This document shows, piece after piece, positions 8,838 through 18,221 of a stretch of 64,000 bases of DNA (position 1 is its first letter; each line of letters opens with the position of its first letter). The notes beneath the pieces are model-generated. The model was not told the DNA's origin and made no database searches. It saw only the letters and a list, made by a program, of their open reading frames with translations. This DNA comes from Geothrix sp. (GTDB lineage Bacteria; Acidobacteriota; Holophagae; Holophagales; Holophagaceae): NCBI RefSeq assembly GCF_020622065.1, contig NZ_JAHRYQ010000001.1, positions 1,736,001 to 1,800,000 of the forward strand, read 5' to 3'. Both the position numbers and the translations under genes were made by a program.

Positions 8838-11464
8838 GCTTCGGCCTCGGCCAGCAGGGCCTTCAGCGCCCGGTAATCGGTCTTGCCGGTACCGAGGGTC
8901 GGGATCTGGTCGATCTGGCGGACGGCGCGGATGTTGTGCAGCGACGAAAGGCCCGCGGCCCGGATGGCCGCGTTGGCCTCGTCGCGGGCGATCCCGGCGA
9001 CCGAGAAGAGGACCAGATCGGGGTTGAGTTCCTCCACCCCGGCTTCCACCGCGAGGAGCGGCTCGGTTTCGTCGTCGCCCAGGAAGCGCTGCGAAAGGGC
9101 CTCTTCAATGGCCGGCAGGGAGACCATCTCGCCGCCGAGCTTGACGAATCGCTTGAGGCGCCCCGCGAAGACCAGGACGCCGCGATCCTGGCGGACCAGA
9201 TCCCCCGTCCGGTACCAGTCGCGGCCCTCGAAGCTTTCGAAAGGTGACTCCACATCGGGGTTCAGGTATCCGGAGAAGATGCTGGGGCCGCGCACCAGCA
9301 GCATGCCCGGTTGCCCCGGCTCGGCCCGGCGGCCCGTCTCCAGGTCCACGATGGCCCACTCGACAGAGACCAGCGGCTTGCCGATGCTGCCGTTCCGCGG
9401 ATCGTCCTCCCGGTTCACCGACACCACAGGCGAACATTCGGTGATGCCGTAGCCCTCGAGGACCGTGGTCTTCGGCCAGCGGCGCGCCAGGGTCGCGTAG
9501 ATCTGCTCAGAGCATTTCTCGGCCCCTGAGACCACGATCCGCAGGGATTCCAGGTGCCGGTCCTCCGCCACGCGGATGATGCCCCCGAGGAAGGTGGGCG
9601 TCCCCACCAGCAGCGTGGCGTGGTAGGCCTCGATGATGCGGGCCAGCATCCGCCCCTCGGTGGGGTTGGGGTGGTAGACCACGCGCAGGCCCAGCAGCAG
9701 CGGAAGGATGGTGGTGGTGGTGAGCCCGAAGGCATGAAAGGGCGGCAGGCAGCCCATCACCCGTTCGTCCTGGCGGAAATGGAGGGCCTGCGCGGCATCC
9801 CGAATGTTCGCCAGGATGTTCCCGTGGGTGAGCGGCACGGCCTTGGGATGGCTTTCGCTGCCGCTGGTGAACAGCACGGCCGCGGTTTCCGGGGGCTTGG
9901 CCCCCTGCAGGGAAGTCCAGTTGAAGCGGGCGCGGAAAGCCGCAGCCAGCTTCGTGGCCAGGGAGATCTTCTTCCCGGCTTCGTCGAGCAGCAGCAACCG
10001 GTGTTTCACCGCCGAGAGGTCCACGCCCTGGGCATCCAGGCGACTGACCAGCGTGGAGACGGTGACCACCTGCTTGACCCCCACGAGATCCAGGCCGTAC
10101 CCCATGCTCCGGGCCCCGGCCGTCCAGTTCACCAGCACAGGGGTCTTGCCCGCGAAGAGGAGGGCCAGATACAGGATGCTGGCGCCTCCAGAGGCCGGCA
10201 GCATGAGACCCACATGGCTGCCCTCCAGGCCTTCGAAGATGGGCTTGAGGACCATGACGGCCGTGAGGACATCCCGGTAGGTCTTGACCCCGCCCAGCTG
10301 ATCCGCCAGCGCCACGCGGCCCGGATTGCGACGGGCCTGCTTCAGGAACACCTCGGTGATGGTGTCGCCATCCGGCATGTCGATGGGAAGGTCCGTGGGG
10401 GAGTGGAACCAGGCGTGGGGTACGGCCTTGAGCTCGCCCTGGCGCAGCGACACCGCAGCTCCGGTGGCGGCCAACAGGAGATCCCCCACAGTCTGGAGCG
10501 AGGCGGGATCGCTGCAGGGATAGCCATAGGCGCGCTGGAGCCAAAGCTCCAGCTCCCGGTGGCCCAGGGCGTCGAGGCCCAGGTCCCGCACCAGGTGCTG
10601 GGAGTCCTGAATGTCGGCCTGGCCCGTGACGGCCTGGAGGTGGCGACGCACCGCATCGCGCACCTGGGGGGGCACGGCGCGGGGATTCCCCTCCACTCGG
10701 GGCCGGGGGGGCTCGGGGAGGATGCGGGGTTCGTGGTTCTTCCACACCAGGTAGGGCACGAAGAGCCGCGGCGCGGCCTCGGCATTCAGCCGGGCCTCCA
10801 GGGCGCGATTGATGGCCTGCCTTCCCTCGGCCAGCGGCAGGTCGCGGACCTCCTCGAAGGCCACCTGGACTTCCCGCTTGGGCATGAAGAACAGCGCATT
10901 CGCTGCGAGGTACCCCACCCCCTTCAGCAGTTCCAGACCGATGGAAGGGCGCCGACCCGAGGCTGCACTAAACCGGCTGCCCCAGAGTCCCCGCAAGCGG
11001 ATCACCACCACCCGGGCCCCTGGAGCCTGCTGGAGAATCGACGCCACCGTGCTGTTGTCGGAGAGGTCCTCCACCTTCTGGCGGGCCAGGCGGGCCCCGG
11101 GGAACAGGATGAGGTTGCCGCCCGAGGCCAGGTGCCCGGCCAGGGCGGTCAGCTCCCGGTCCAGAATCTGGCGGGTCCGGTCCCCGTGGTCCGCAGGGTC
11201 CGGCAGGGAGCGGGAACCCAGCAACCGGGCCAGCCAACGCAGGGGAGCCGAGGCCGCATGGTCGCGGCCCGCCACCAGGATCGGCGAGAAACGGCCATGG
11301 AGGGCCGTCGCGAGCAGAAAGGGATCCACCAGGGTCGGATGGGAGGCCAGGAACAGGATGCCCGGCCTCCCGGGTTCAGGAAGGGACCCCGTCCCTTCGA
11401 ACTGGATTCGATAGCGCAGCCGCAACAGCGGCCGACCCAGGGCTCGGATCAAGGGGGCGATCAT
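8834..11464 (-). CDS. Acyltransferase / carrier-like / acyl-ligase fusion (Aas-like)
   Basis: An 876-residue cytoplasmic or membrane-associated fusion. Residues 1-230 are a PlsC-type glycerophospholipid acyltransferase with HPTLVD (His42, Asp47) and FPGAR. Residues 265-335 look like an acyl-carrier domain, but the phosphopantetheine Ser is Ala299 (GLDALG instead of GxDSLx). Residues about 370-876 are an AMP-forming acyl ligase with TSGSESHPKAVPLTHGN, a GYGITE-type motif and the terminal GTGKTDYRAL. E. coli Aas combines acyltransferase and acyl-ACP synthetase domains for lysophospholipid repair; this adds the carrier-like linker. It ends convergently on the thiolase gene with a 4-base overlap. 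Confidence 0.88.
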   Translation of the reverse strand: MIAPLIRALGRPLLRLRYRIQFEGTGSLPEPGRPGILFLASHPTLVDPFLLATALHGRFSPILVAGRDHAASAPLRWLARLLGSRSLPDPADHGDRTRQILDRELTALAGHLASGGNLILFPGARLARQKVEDLSDNSTVASILQQAPGARVVVIRLRGLWGSRFSAASGRRPSIGLELLKGVGYLAANALFFMPKREVQVAFEEVRDLPLAEGRQAINRALEARLNAEAAPRLFVPYLVWKNHEPRILPEPPRPRVEGNPRAVPPQVRDAVRRHLQAVTGQADIQDSQHLVRDLGLDALGHRELELWLQRAYGYPCSDPASLQTVGDLLLAATGAAVSLRQGELKAVPHAWFHSPTDLPIDMPDGDTITEVFLKQARRNPGRVALADQLGGVKTYRDVLTAVMVLKPIFEGLEGSHVGLMLPASGGASILYLALLFAGKTPVLVNWTAGARSMGYGLDLVGVKQVVTVSTLVSRLDAQGVDLSAVKHRLLLLDEAGKKISLATKLAAAFRARFNWTSLQGAKPPETAAVLFTSGSESHPKAVPLTHGNILANIRDAAQALHFRQDERVMGCLPPFHAFGLTTTTILPLLLGLRVVYHPNPTEGRMLARIIEAYHATLLVGTPTFLGGIIRVAEDRHLESLRIVVSGAEKCSEQIYATLARRWPKTTVLEGYGITECSPVVSVNREDDPRNGSIGKPLVSVEWAIVDLETGRRAEPGQPGMLLVRGPSIFSGYLNPDVESPFESFEGRDWYRTGDLVRQDRGVLVFAGRLKRFVKLGGEMVSLPAIEEALSQRFLGDDETEPLLAVEAGVEELNPDLVLFSVAGIARDEANAAIRAAGLSSLHNIRAVRQIDQIPTLGTGKTDYRALKALLAEAEA

Positions 11465-11566
11465 CGTGAATGGAACCTACATGCTAAATGCGGGCGAGTT
11501 CTGGATTGTAGCGGGAATCCCGACGGGACCCTAAACCCCTCCGGGGACATCTGCGAAGATAACGCA

Positions 11567-11582
11567 GGGCCGTCAGCGGCCC
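11567..11582 (+). other. Short stem-loop in the leader of the ABC ATPase gene
   Basis: GGGCCG and CGGCCC are separated by TCAG just before the ribosome site of the gene at 11595. It could affect initiation, but it is short and could be chance in GC-rich DNA. Confidence 0.4.
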
Positions 11583-11594
11583 TTCGAGGATCCC

Positions 11595-12326
11595 ATGACC
11601 GATGCTCCCCTGATCCGGCTCACCGACATCACCAAGGTCTACCAGATGGGAGACATGGAAGTACGCGCCCTGGACGGTGTCTCCATGGAGATCCACCGCG
11701 GCGAGTATGTGGCCATCATGGGGCCCTCCGGTTCCGGCAAGTCCACCATGATGAATGTCATCGGCTGCCTGGACACGCCCACCACCGGCACCTATGAGCT
11801 GAACGGCAAGCTGGCCTCGGCCATGACGGACGACAACCTGGCCCAGATCCGCAACGAGGAGATCGGCTTCGTCTTCCAGACCTTCAACCTGCTGGCCCGC
11901 ACCACCTCGTTGCAGAATGTGGAGCTGCCGCTGATCTACGCCGGCAAGACACCCGTCGAGCGGCACCAGATGGCCCTGAAGGCCTTGGAGAATGTCGGCC
12001 TGGGCACCCGCAGCGACCACATGCCCAACCAACTCTCCGGCGGTCAGCGCCAGCGCGTGGCCATCGCCCGGGCCCTGGTGAACAATCCCTCCATCCTCTT
12101 GGCCGACGAGCCGACGGGTGCCCTCGATTCCAAGACCAGCATCGAGATCATGGCCCTCTTCGAGGACCTGTACCAGAAAGGCAACACCATCATCCTCGTC
12201 ACCCACGAGGAGGACATCGCCCGGCATGCCCACCGGATCGTGAAGCTGCGCGACGGCAAGATCATCCATGATGAGCCGAACACGCCCATCACCTCCGAAG
12301 AGCACATGGCCCACTTGAGCCTCTGA
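11595..12326 (+). CDS. ABC transporter ATP-binding protein, MacB/LolD type
   Basis: This 243-residue nucleotide-binding subunit has Walker [13 protein letters not shown], the Q-loop [10 protein letters not shown], signature [15 protein letters not shown], Walker [14 protein letters not shown] and the switch His (LVTHEED). The [21 protein letters not shown] stretch, given here in two parts ([16 protein letters not shown]), is typical of the MacB/LolD/FtsE group that drives lipoprotein extraction or peptide export. No MacB/FtsX-type permease is adjacent, so its partner must lie elsewhere. Confidence 0.9.
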   Translation: MTDAPLIRLTDITKVYQMGDMEVRALDGVSMEIHRGEYVAIMGPSGSGKSTMMNVIGCLDTPTTGTYELNGKLASAMTDDNLAQIRNEEIGFVFQTFNLLARTTSLQNVELPLIYAGKTPVERHQMALKALENVGLGTRSDHMPNQLSGGQRQRVAIARALVNNPSILLADEPTGALDSKTSIEIMALFEDLYQKGNTIILVTHEEDIARHAHRIVKLRDGKIIHDEPNTPITSEEHMAHLSL

Positions 12327-12351
12327 GCCTGACCTCAGGTAGAATGGTCGG

Positions 12352-13020
12352 ATGCAGAAGCTCGTCCAAGGCATCCACCAGTTCCAGACCCAGATCTTCA
12401 GTTCCCACAAGGAGCTCTTCGAGCGGCTGGACAAGGACCAGGCGCCCGAAACGCTCTTCATCACCTGCTCGGACTCGCGCATCAGCCCGAACCTGATCAC
12501 GCAGACCCAGCCAGGCGAGCTGTTCATCCTGCGCAATGTGGGCAACCTCGTGCCCCCGTACGAACACATGGGCGGGATGAGCGCGGGCATCGAATTCGCC
12601 GTCACCGTGCTGCAGGTGAAGGACATCATCGTGTGCGGCCACTCCAACTGCGGCGCCATGAAGGCCCTGCTGGAGCCGGACCAGCTGGGCGAGCTGCCGG
12701 CCACCAAGGCCTGGCTGGCCCACGCCCGGAAGACGGAGCAAATCATGTGGCAGAGCTACGGCCACCTCGAAGGGAACCAGCTCCTCCACGCCACGGTCGA
12801 GGAGAACGCGCTCGTCCAGCTGGAAAACCTCCGCACGCACCCCTCCGTGGCCAAGGCCATGGCCAGCGGGATGCTGCACCTCCACGCGTGGGTCTACAAG
12901 ATCGAGACCGGCGAGGTCTTCGCCTTCGATCCGGAACGGGGTCAATACACCTCTGTCACGGGCACCGCGGGCCTGGAGCCCCTGGCCCCGGAACACCGCG
13001 CCACAGACCTGTCGATCTAG
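12352..13020 (+). CDS. Beta-class carbonic anhydrase
   Basis: A 222-residue beta carbonic anhydrase, which interconverts CO2 and bicarbonate in the cytoplasm. The zinc ligands are all visible: Cys39 with Asp41 and Arg43 in CSDSRI, then His97 and Cys100 in CGHSNCGAMKAL. Length fits the family (about 210-230). It follows the ABC ATPase gene by 25 bases, so a common transcript is possible, although no functional link is obvious. It converges on era with 9 bases between stops. Confidence 0.94.
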   Translation: MQKLVQGIHQFQTQIFSSHKELFERLDKDQAPETLFITCSDSRISPNLITQTQPGELFILRNVGNLVPPYEHMGGMSAGIEFAVTVLQVKDIIVCGHSNCGAMKALLEPDQLGELPATKAWLAHARKTEQIMWQSYGHLEGNQLLHATVEENALVQLENLRTHPSVAKAMASGMLHLHAWVYKIETGEVFAFDPERGQYTSVTGTAGLEPLAPEHRATDLSI

Positions 13021-13029
13021 CCGACCGCT

Positions 13030-13962
13030 TCAGATCGAGAGCCGGTCCAGCCGCTCGGGCCGATCCCGCCAGCCCTCATCGACCTTGACGAAGAGCTCCA
13101 GCCTCACGGGGCGCTGGAGCAGTCTCTTCAGCTCGCGCTGGGCGCTCTGGCGGATGTCCTTGATCATCTCGCCGCCGCTGCCCAGGAGGATCTTGCGGTG
13201 CCCATCGCGGTCCACCAGGATGCGCGCGGCGATGAAGACGCCTTCAGGGCCCAGATCCTCGGGGTAATCCTCCTGGCCCGGCTCCAGCCACTGCTCGATG
13301 AGCACGGCCACGCCATGGGGCACTTCCTCTCGGGTCTTGCGCAGCACCTTCTCCCGGATGAACTCCGAGGCCAGGGACCGTTCGGTCTGGTCTGTGAAGA
13401 CCTCCTCGCCGTAGGGCCAGCCGGGCTGGGTCGCATCCCGCTCCAGGATCGTCCAGAGGGGATCGAGGTTCAGACCCATCTTCGCGCCGATGGGGACGAT
13501 CTCCTTGAAGGGGAGCAGATCCTTGTAGGTGGCGATCTTCTCCAGCAGGCGCCCCTTGGACAGCAGGTCGATCTTGTTCAGCAGCAGGTAGGTCGGCCGG
13601 CCCAGCTTGCGCAGGCGCTTGGCCAGGGCATGCTCCCCGGTGCCGAGGTAGTCGTCCGCATCCACCACCCAGAGGAGCATGTCGGCTTCCTCGAGGGCCT
13701 GGTCCACATGAGCCATCATGCGTTCATTGAGGGCGTGCTTGGGCAGGTGGATGCCCGGCGTGTCGAGGAAGGCCAGCTGCACCTCGCCGCGGTCCATGAC
13801 CCCCAGCACCTTGGTGCGGGTGGTCTGGGGAATCTGGCTGGTGGCGGCCAGCTTCTGGCCCAGCAGGGCGTTCAGCAGGGTGGACTTGCCGGCATTGGGG
13901 AGGCCGATGATGGCGAGGGTCGCGTGGCGCCGGTTCGGGCCCGTGCCGGAATGGTCAGCCAC
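13030..13962 (-). CDS. era: GTPase Era
   Basis: A 310-residue GTPase that binds 16S rRNA and helps mature the small ribosomal subunit. G1 is GLPNAGKSTLLNALLG, G3 is DTPG, G4 is NKIDLL, and a C-terminal KH RNA-binding domain carries KILLGSGGEMIKDI. The start is GTG at 13962, which overlaps the end of lpxA by 8 bases, so translation is probably coupled. It is the last gene of fabZ-lpxA-era. Confidence 0.95.
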   Translation of the reverse strand: MADHSGTGPNRRHATLAIIGLPNAGKSTLLNALLGQKLAATSQIPQTTRTKVLGVMDRGEVQLAFLDTPGIHLPKHALNERMMAHVDQALEEADMLLWVVDADDYLGTGEHALAKRLRKLGRPTYLLLNKIDLLSKGRLLEKIATYKDLLPFKEIVPIGAKMGLNLDPLWTILERDATQPGWPYGEEVFTDQTERSLASEFIREKVLRKTREEVPHGVAVLIEQWLEPGQEDYPEDLGPEGVFIAARILVDRDGHRKILLGSGGEMIKDIRQSAQRELKRLLQRPVRLELFVKVDEGWRDRPERLDRLSI

Positions 13963-14740
13963 GATGCACGCCCCGCTTGGCCTCGCGAATGAACTTCAGG
14001 AGATAGGCCACCTCGGCGATGTGGCCCACTTCCTTCTCCGCCTGGGCCATGGCCTCTTCCCGAAGCAGGCCTGCGTGGAACAGCAGCCGGTGGGCCTTCT
14101 TCAGGCCCTCCACCACCTCGAGGGAGAATCCCTTCCGCTGCAGGCCGATGGTGTTCACGCCATAGCTCTTGGTGTCGCGGGCGCCCGCCGTCTTCATGAA
14201 GGGCAGCACATCCTGGGTGGCCACGGTGAAGCCGCCCATGAAGGCGTGATCGCCCACGCGGCAGAACTGGTGGACAGCGGAGAAGGCGCCGATGTTGCAG
14301 CCGTCGCCCACCTCGACATGACCCGCCAGGGTCGCGGAGTTGGCGAAGATGTTCTTGTGGCCCACATGGCAGTCGTGGGCGATGTGCGCACCGGTCATCA
14401 GGAAGTTGTCATCGGCGAGGGTGGTCAGGCCGCCGCCTCCTTCGGTGCCCCGGTGCAGGGTGCAGCCCTCGCGGATCACATTCCGGTGACCCACCCGCAG
14501 GCGCGTGGGGGCGCCCTTGAACTTCAGGTCCTGGGGACCCATGCCGAGCGTGGCGTGGGGATAGATGTCGTTGTCCTCGCCGATCTCGGTGTGCGGGCCG
14601 ATGACCACATGGCTGCGGAGCTGGGTTCGCGCGCCGATGATGGCGTTGCCTTCGATGACGCAGAAGGGGCCCACGACCACGCCCTCGCCCAGCCGGGCCT
14701 CCGGGCTCACCACGCTGCTCGGATGGATCTGAGCGCTCAT
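13955..14740 (-). CDS. lpxA: UDP-N-acetylglucosamine acyltransferase LpxA
   Basis: This 261-residue left-handed beta-helix enzyme carries out the first step of lipid A synthesis, moving a hydroxyacyl chain from ACP to UDP-GlcNAc. Hexapeptide repeats run from residue 1 to about 190 (for example VGPFCVIEGNAIIG), with the catalytic His in GAHIAHDCHVGH and the LpxA-type helical C terminus. Its ATG overlaps the fabZ stop as ATGA. Its presence indicates an LPS-bearing outer membrane. Confidence 0.95.
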   Translation of the reverse strand: MSAQIHPSSVVSPEARLGEGVVVGPFCVIEGNAIIGARTQLRSHVVIGPHTEIGEDNDIYPHATLGMGPQDLKFKGAPTRLRVGHRNVIREGCTLHRGTEGGGGLTTLADDNFLMTGAHIAHDCHVGHKNIFANSATLAGHVEVGDGCNIGAFSAVHQFCRVGDHAFMGGFTVATQDVLPFMKTAGARDTKSYGVNTIGLQRKGFSLEVVEGLKKAHRLLFHAGLLREEAMAQAEKEVGHIAEVAYLLKFIREAKRGVHRG

Positions 14741-15207
14741 TTACCTTCCCCTTCAGCCAAGTCCATCAGCATGGACATGAATTCAGCCTCGGCCACCTTC
14801 TGGCCGTCCACGAAGGCCTCGCCCCGCATTTTGCAGATGCGACCCTTGAATTGGATCACCTTCACTTCCATGACCATCTGGTCGCCGGGGAGTACCGGCT
14901 TGCGGAACTTCACCGCATCGATGCCCATGAAATAGATCACCTTCCGGGCCCGGTCCTCGAACTCACGCATGAGCAGGCAGCCGCCGGTCTGGGCCATGGC
15001 CTCCACGATGTAGACGCCCGGATAGACCGGCCGGCTGGGAAAGTGCCCCTGGAGGACCCCCTCGTTGAAGCTGATGTTCTTCAGCCCCTTGATCCACTGC
15101 TTGGGCTCGAAGTCGAGAATCCGGTCCACCAGCAGCATCGGGTAGCGGTGGGGCAGCAGGTCCATGATCCCCTGCAGATCGATGGTGCGCGGTTCGTGTT
15201 CGGGCAT
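14737..15207 (-). CDS. fabZ: 3-hydroxyacyl-ACP dehydratase FabZ
   Basis: A 156-residue hot-dog-fold dehydratase that removes water from 3-hydroxyacyl-ACP in fatty acid synthesis and competes with LpxA for the same substrate. The catalytic His is in LLPHRYPMLLVD and the Glu in YPGVYIVEAMAQ. I chose ATG at 15207 because GGAG lies 5 bases upstream; an in-frame GTG at 15213 would put the GGAG too close. It heads the fabZ-lpxA-era operon. Confidence 0.94.
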   Translation of the reverse strand: MPEHEPRTIDLQGIMDLLPHRYPMLLVDRILDFEPKQWIKGLKNISFNEGVLQGHFPSRPVYPGVYIVEAMAQTGGCLLMREFEDRARKVIYFMGIDAVKFRKPVLPGDQMVMEVKVIQFKGRICKMRGEAFVDGQKVAEAEFMSMLMDLAEGEGK

Positions 15208-15256
15208 GGGCACTCCAATCTTCTAGCCTACCGCCTCCGGGCCCGGGCCTCCAGCC

Positions 15257-16960
15257 TCAGGCTTTCCGAGCTGTCCGCTCGAAGATCCGAGCCTCGATGA
15301 AGAGGTCCAGGAGCCCGCGGTCCAGGGCCCCGTCCCGGGCCTCGTCGTCCAGGATCGCCAGGCTGCGCTCCAGGGGCACGGCGCCCTTGTAGGGCCGGTC
15401 CTGGGCCGTGAGGGCGTCGAAGACATCGGCGATGGCCATGGCCCGGCTCTGGACCGGAATATCCGGTTCCGTCAGCTTCCGGGGATAGCCCCGGCCGCTC
15501 AGCCGCTCATGGTGGGCATAGGCGATGTCGGGGATGCCCGCCAGGTCGCGGGTCCAGGGGATGCGCTCCAGGAAGCGGAAGGTGTGGGTGACATGGCTTT
15601 CGATCTCGAGGCGTTCCGCCTCGGACAGGCTGCCCTTGCGGATGCGGAGGCTGGCCACATCCGCCGGGGCCACCACGGTGCGGGACTCACCGCTCCAGTG
15701 GGTGAAGGTGAGGCTTTCCAGCAGGCCCAGCCCCTCGGCCACCTCCTGGTTCAGCACCGTGGGCTCGTTGCTCTGGCGCACCAGGTGGATGAGCTGCTCG
15801 GACTCGGCCTGGCGGTCCTGGAGGGTCCGCTCCCACAACTCGAAGCTCCCCCCGCCTTTCCAGGCCTTGGCCAGGGTCTCGAGAGCCGCTTCCAGTTCCC
15901 GCTGGCGCAGCCGCTGGAGGATGATCTCCAGCTGGCTCGGATCGAGCTTCTTGGCCTTCACCAGGACCTGCTCGCGAACGCCGACCTTCCCGAAATCGTG
16001 CAGGAGGCTCGCATAGCGCAGCTCCCGCAGCTGCCGATCCGAGAACGACAGGCTGCCGAAGGGCCCGTTGGGCGTGGCGTTGACCGCTTCCGCGAGCCCC
16101 ACGGTGAGGTCCGCCACCCGGCCCGAATGGCCGCTGGTGACGGGGTCCCGGGCCTCGATGGCGGTCACGGAAGCGGCCACGAACCCCTCGAAGAGCCGCT
16201 CGATCTCCTCCCGGAGCTGGGCGTTCTTCACGGCCACCGCCGCCTGCCCTGCCAGGCTCTGGGCCAGCCTCTGATCCGCCGTGGAGAAGGCGACTGTCCT
16301 CCCCTCTTCATCCAGGCGGTTGAGGAGCTGCAGGACCCCCAGCACCTGCCCTTCCGTATCGACCATGGGCACCACCAGGGCCGAGGTGGTGTGGTACCCC
16401 GCCTGGCGGTCGAAGCTGTCGTTGAAGCGGTAGGGGGCCTCGGCCGGAATCCGGTAGACATCCGGGAGGTTCAGGCTCTCCTTGCTGAGGGCCACGAACC
16501 CGGCCAGGGTGCCCCGCGAGATGGGCATGGCCACCCGGTGGAAGGGCAGGCTGACGCGGGCGTTCTGGGTGTGGGCGAACAACAGCTCCGGGTCGTCCTC
16601 CGCCCCGGTGAGCAGGTAGATGGAGCCGGCCTCGGCCATCAGCAGTTCCCGGGCCTTGGTCAGGATCAGATCCAGCAGGCGGTCCAGGTTCTGCTCCGAA
16701 GCCAGGGCCCGGCCCACCTCGTGGAGCCGCTCCATGTCTCGCCGGTCCTGCAGACGGGCCCAGGCCGCCCGGACCAGGGCCTCCGCCGCCTCCAGGCCGG
16801 GCCAGGCCTCGCAGTCCGCGAAAATCCCATCGCCCGGCACGCCCAGGACCACATCGGCGGGGCCGGCATCCTGGAAGACCAGCGCACGGCGCATCTCCCC
16901 GCCAGTGCGGTCCAGGAGGGTGTTACGGTGCTCAGGGGGGACGGCCACCGTGAATCGCAA
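15257..16960 (-). CDS. GAF-HD-GYP phosphohydrolase with an enlarged linker
   Basis: About 567 residues. An N-terminal unassigned part and a helical segment lead into a GAF sensor domain (MAEAGSIYLLTG to AVKNAQLREEIERL), then an HD-GYP domain that typically degrades cyclic di-GMP: ARDPVTSGHSGRVA, the HD pair in YASLLHDFGKVGV, and HHERLSGRGYP. Between the HD and GYP parts there are about 100 extra residues compared with typical members (see findings). The start is uncertain: TTG at 16960 is chosen because it leaves 34 bases to the divergent gene; GTG at 16948 is equally possible. Confidence 0.85.
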   Translation of the reverse strand: MRFTVAVPPEHRNTLLDRTGGEMRRALVFQDAGPADVVLGVPGDGIFADCEAWPGLEAAEALVRAAWARLQDRRDMERLHEVGRALASEQNLDRLLDLILTKARELLMAEAGSIYLLTGAEDDPELLFAHTQNARVSLPFHRVAMPISRGTLAGFVALSKESLNLPDVYRIPAEAPYRFNDSFDRQAGYHTTSALVVPMVDTEGQVLGVLQLLNRLDEEGRTVAFSTADQRLAQSLAGQAAVAVKNAQLREEIERLFEGFVAASVTAIEARDPVTSGHSGRVADLTVGLAEAVNATPNGPFGSLSFSDRQLRELRYASLLHDFGKVGVREQVLVKAKKLDPSQLEIILQRLRQRELEAALETLAKAWKGGGSFELWERTLQDRQAESEQLIHLVRQSNEPTVLNQEVAEGLGLLESLTFTHWSGESRTVVAPADVASLRIRKGSLSEAERLEIESHVTHTFRFLERIPWTRDLAGIPDIAYAHHERLSGRGYPRKLTEPDIPVQSRAMAIADVFDALTAQDRPYKGAVPLERSLAILDDEARDGALDRGLLDLFIEARIFERTARKA

Positions 16961-16994
16961 GGCGGAATCAAGCTCCAAAAAAACGAAGACGAAG

Positions 16995-18221
16995 GTGCCG
17001 CCAGCATATCGGAATTCCCCTGCCCCGACTGAAAGCTGGCAAGGCCCCGTCGAACGGCTCGCCTGGGGCGGCAAGGGCGTGGGCCGCGCGGCAGACGGGC
17101 GCCTGCTGCTGCTGGAGGCCCCCCTGGCCCTCTTCCCGGGCGAGGTGGTCGAGGCCACCGTCATCTGGAAGGCCCGCCACGGCGAGGGCCGTGTCACCCG
17201 GTGGATCACCCGGGACCCCCGCCGGACCGTGGCGGCCTGCCCGGTCGCCGGAACCTGTGGCGGTTGCGATCTCTGGGAGGCCGGGCGCCACGCCCCCGAC
17301 CTCAAACGGCAAATGGTGGCCGACCTCCTGCGCCGCCAGCTGGGCGAAGGCGTCGCCTGGGACTGGCGCCCCGCCCCGGAGGAGGCCCGCCGCCACCGCA
17401 TCCAGCTGCACTGGGACGGCACGGAACTCGGCTACTTCCGCCGCCACAGCCACGCGCTCGTGCCGGTGGCCGCCTGCCCCGCCGCCGCCGAGCCCCTGTC
17501 CCTGGCCATTCCACGACTGAAGGAGGCCCTGATCGGCCGCGCCCTCACGACTCGCCCGGGCCGCTGGGAACTGTCCACGGGCACCCCGGCAGGGACGATC
17601 CTCGCGACCGACGAGCGCGGCCGATCCTGGTGCCTCGAGCCCGATGGCTGGCACCGCAGCGAAGAGCCCCTGCGGCACCAGCTGCGCGGGATCGCCCTTC
17701 GGCACGAGCCCGGGGCCTTCTTCCAGGTGAGCCCGCCCTGGGCGGCCGAGGCCTTCGGCGGCCTGCTGGAAACCTGGGGCGTGAATGGTCGCACCCTCTA
17801 CGACCTCTACGGCGGCGTCGGCCTCTTCTCCGCCCTGCTCGGCAAGCAGTTCGACCAGCGCGTACTCGTGGAATCGGGTGAGGCGGCGGTGGCCTGGGCC
17901 CGGCGCAACCTGGAAGCCCTGGGTCTGCCCTCGGACTGCCTGGTCGGCGATGTGGCCGCCTGGGTGCCCGAAGGGCTGGGTCACCCGGAAGATGTGATCC
18001 TGCTCGACCCCCCGCGAGCCGGTCTCGAACCGGAACTCAGCAGCCGCCTCTGCACCGCCGGGGCCGGGACGCTGGTGCTGGTGGGCTGCGATGGCGCCGC
18101 CTTCTGCCGCGATGTGAAGCGCCTCGGAGAGGCCTGGGACCTGGAGAAGGTGGCCGTGCTCGACCTCTTCCCCCTCACCAGCCATGTGGAGTGCGTGGCC
18201 CTGATGACCAAGCGTCCATGA
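16995..18221 (+). CDS. RlmD/TrmA-family 23S rRNA or tRNA m5U methyltransferase
   Basis: About 408 residues. An N-terminal TRAM-like region precedes an iron-sulfur cluster signature (TCGGCDLWEAGRHAPDLKRQ) and a class I SAM domain with LYDLYGGVGLFSALLG and LLDPPRAGLE. The catalytic cysteine region reads VGCDGAAFCRDVKRL. The enzyme family methylates uridine C5 in RNA. The only in-frame conventional start near the TRAM region is GTG at 16995. The stop overlaps the speD start (ATGA). Confidence 0.85.
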   Translation: MPPAYRNSPAPTESWQGPVERLAWGGKGVGRAADGRLLLLEAPLALFPGEVVEATVIWKARHGEGRVTRWITRDPRRTVAACPVAGTCGGCDLWEAGRHAPDLKRQMVADLLRRQLGEGVAWDWRPAPEEARRHRIQLHWDGTELGYFRRHSHALVPVAACPAAAEPLSLAIPRLKEALIGRALTTRPGRWELSTGTPAGTILATDERGRSWCLEPDGWHRSEEPLRHQLRGIALRHEPGAFFQVSPPWAAEAFGGLLETWGVNGRTLYDLYGGVGLFSALLGKQFDQRVLVESGEAAVAWARRNLEALGLPSDCLVGDVAAWVPEGLGHPEDVILLDPPRAGLEPELSSRLCTAGAGTLVLVGCDGAAFCRDVKRLGEAWDLEKVAVLDLFPLTSHVECVALMTKRP

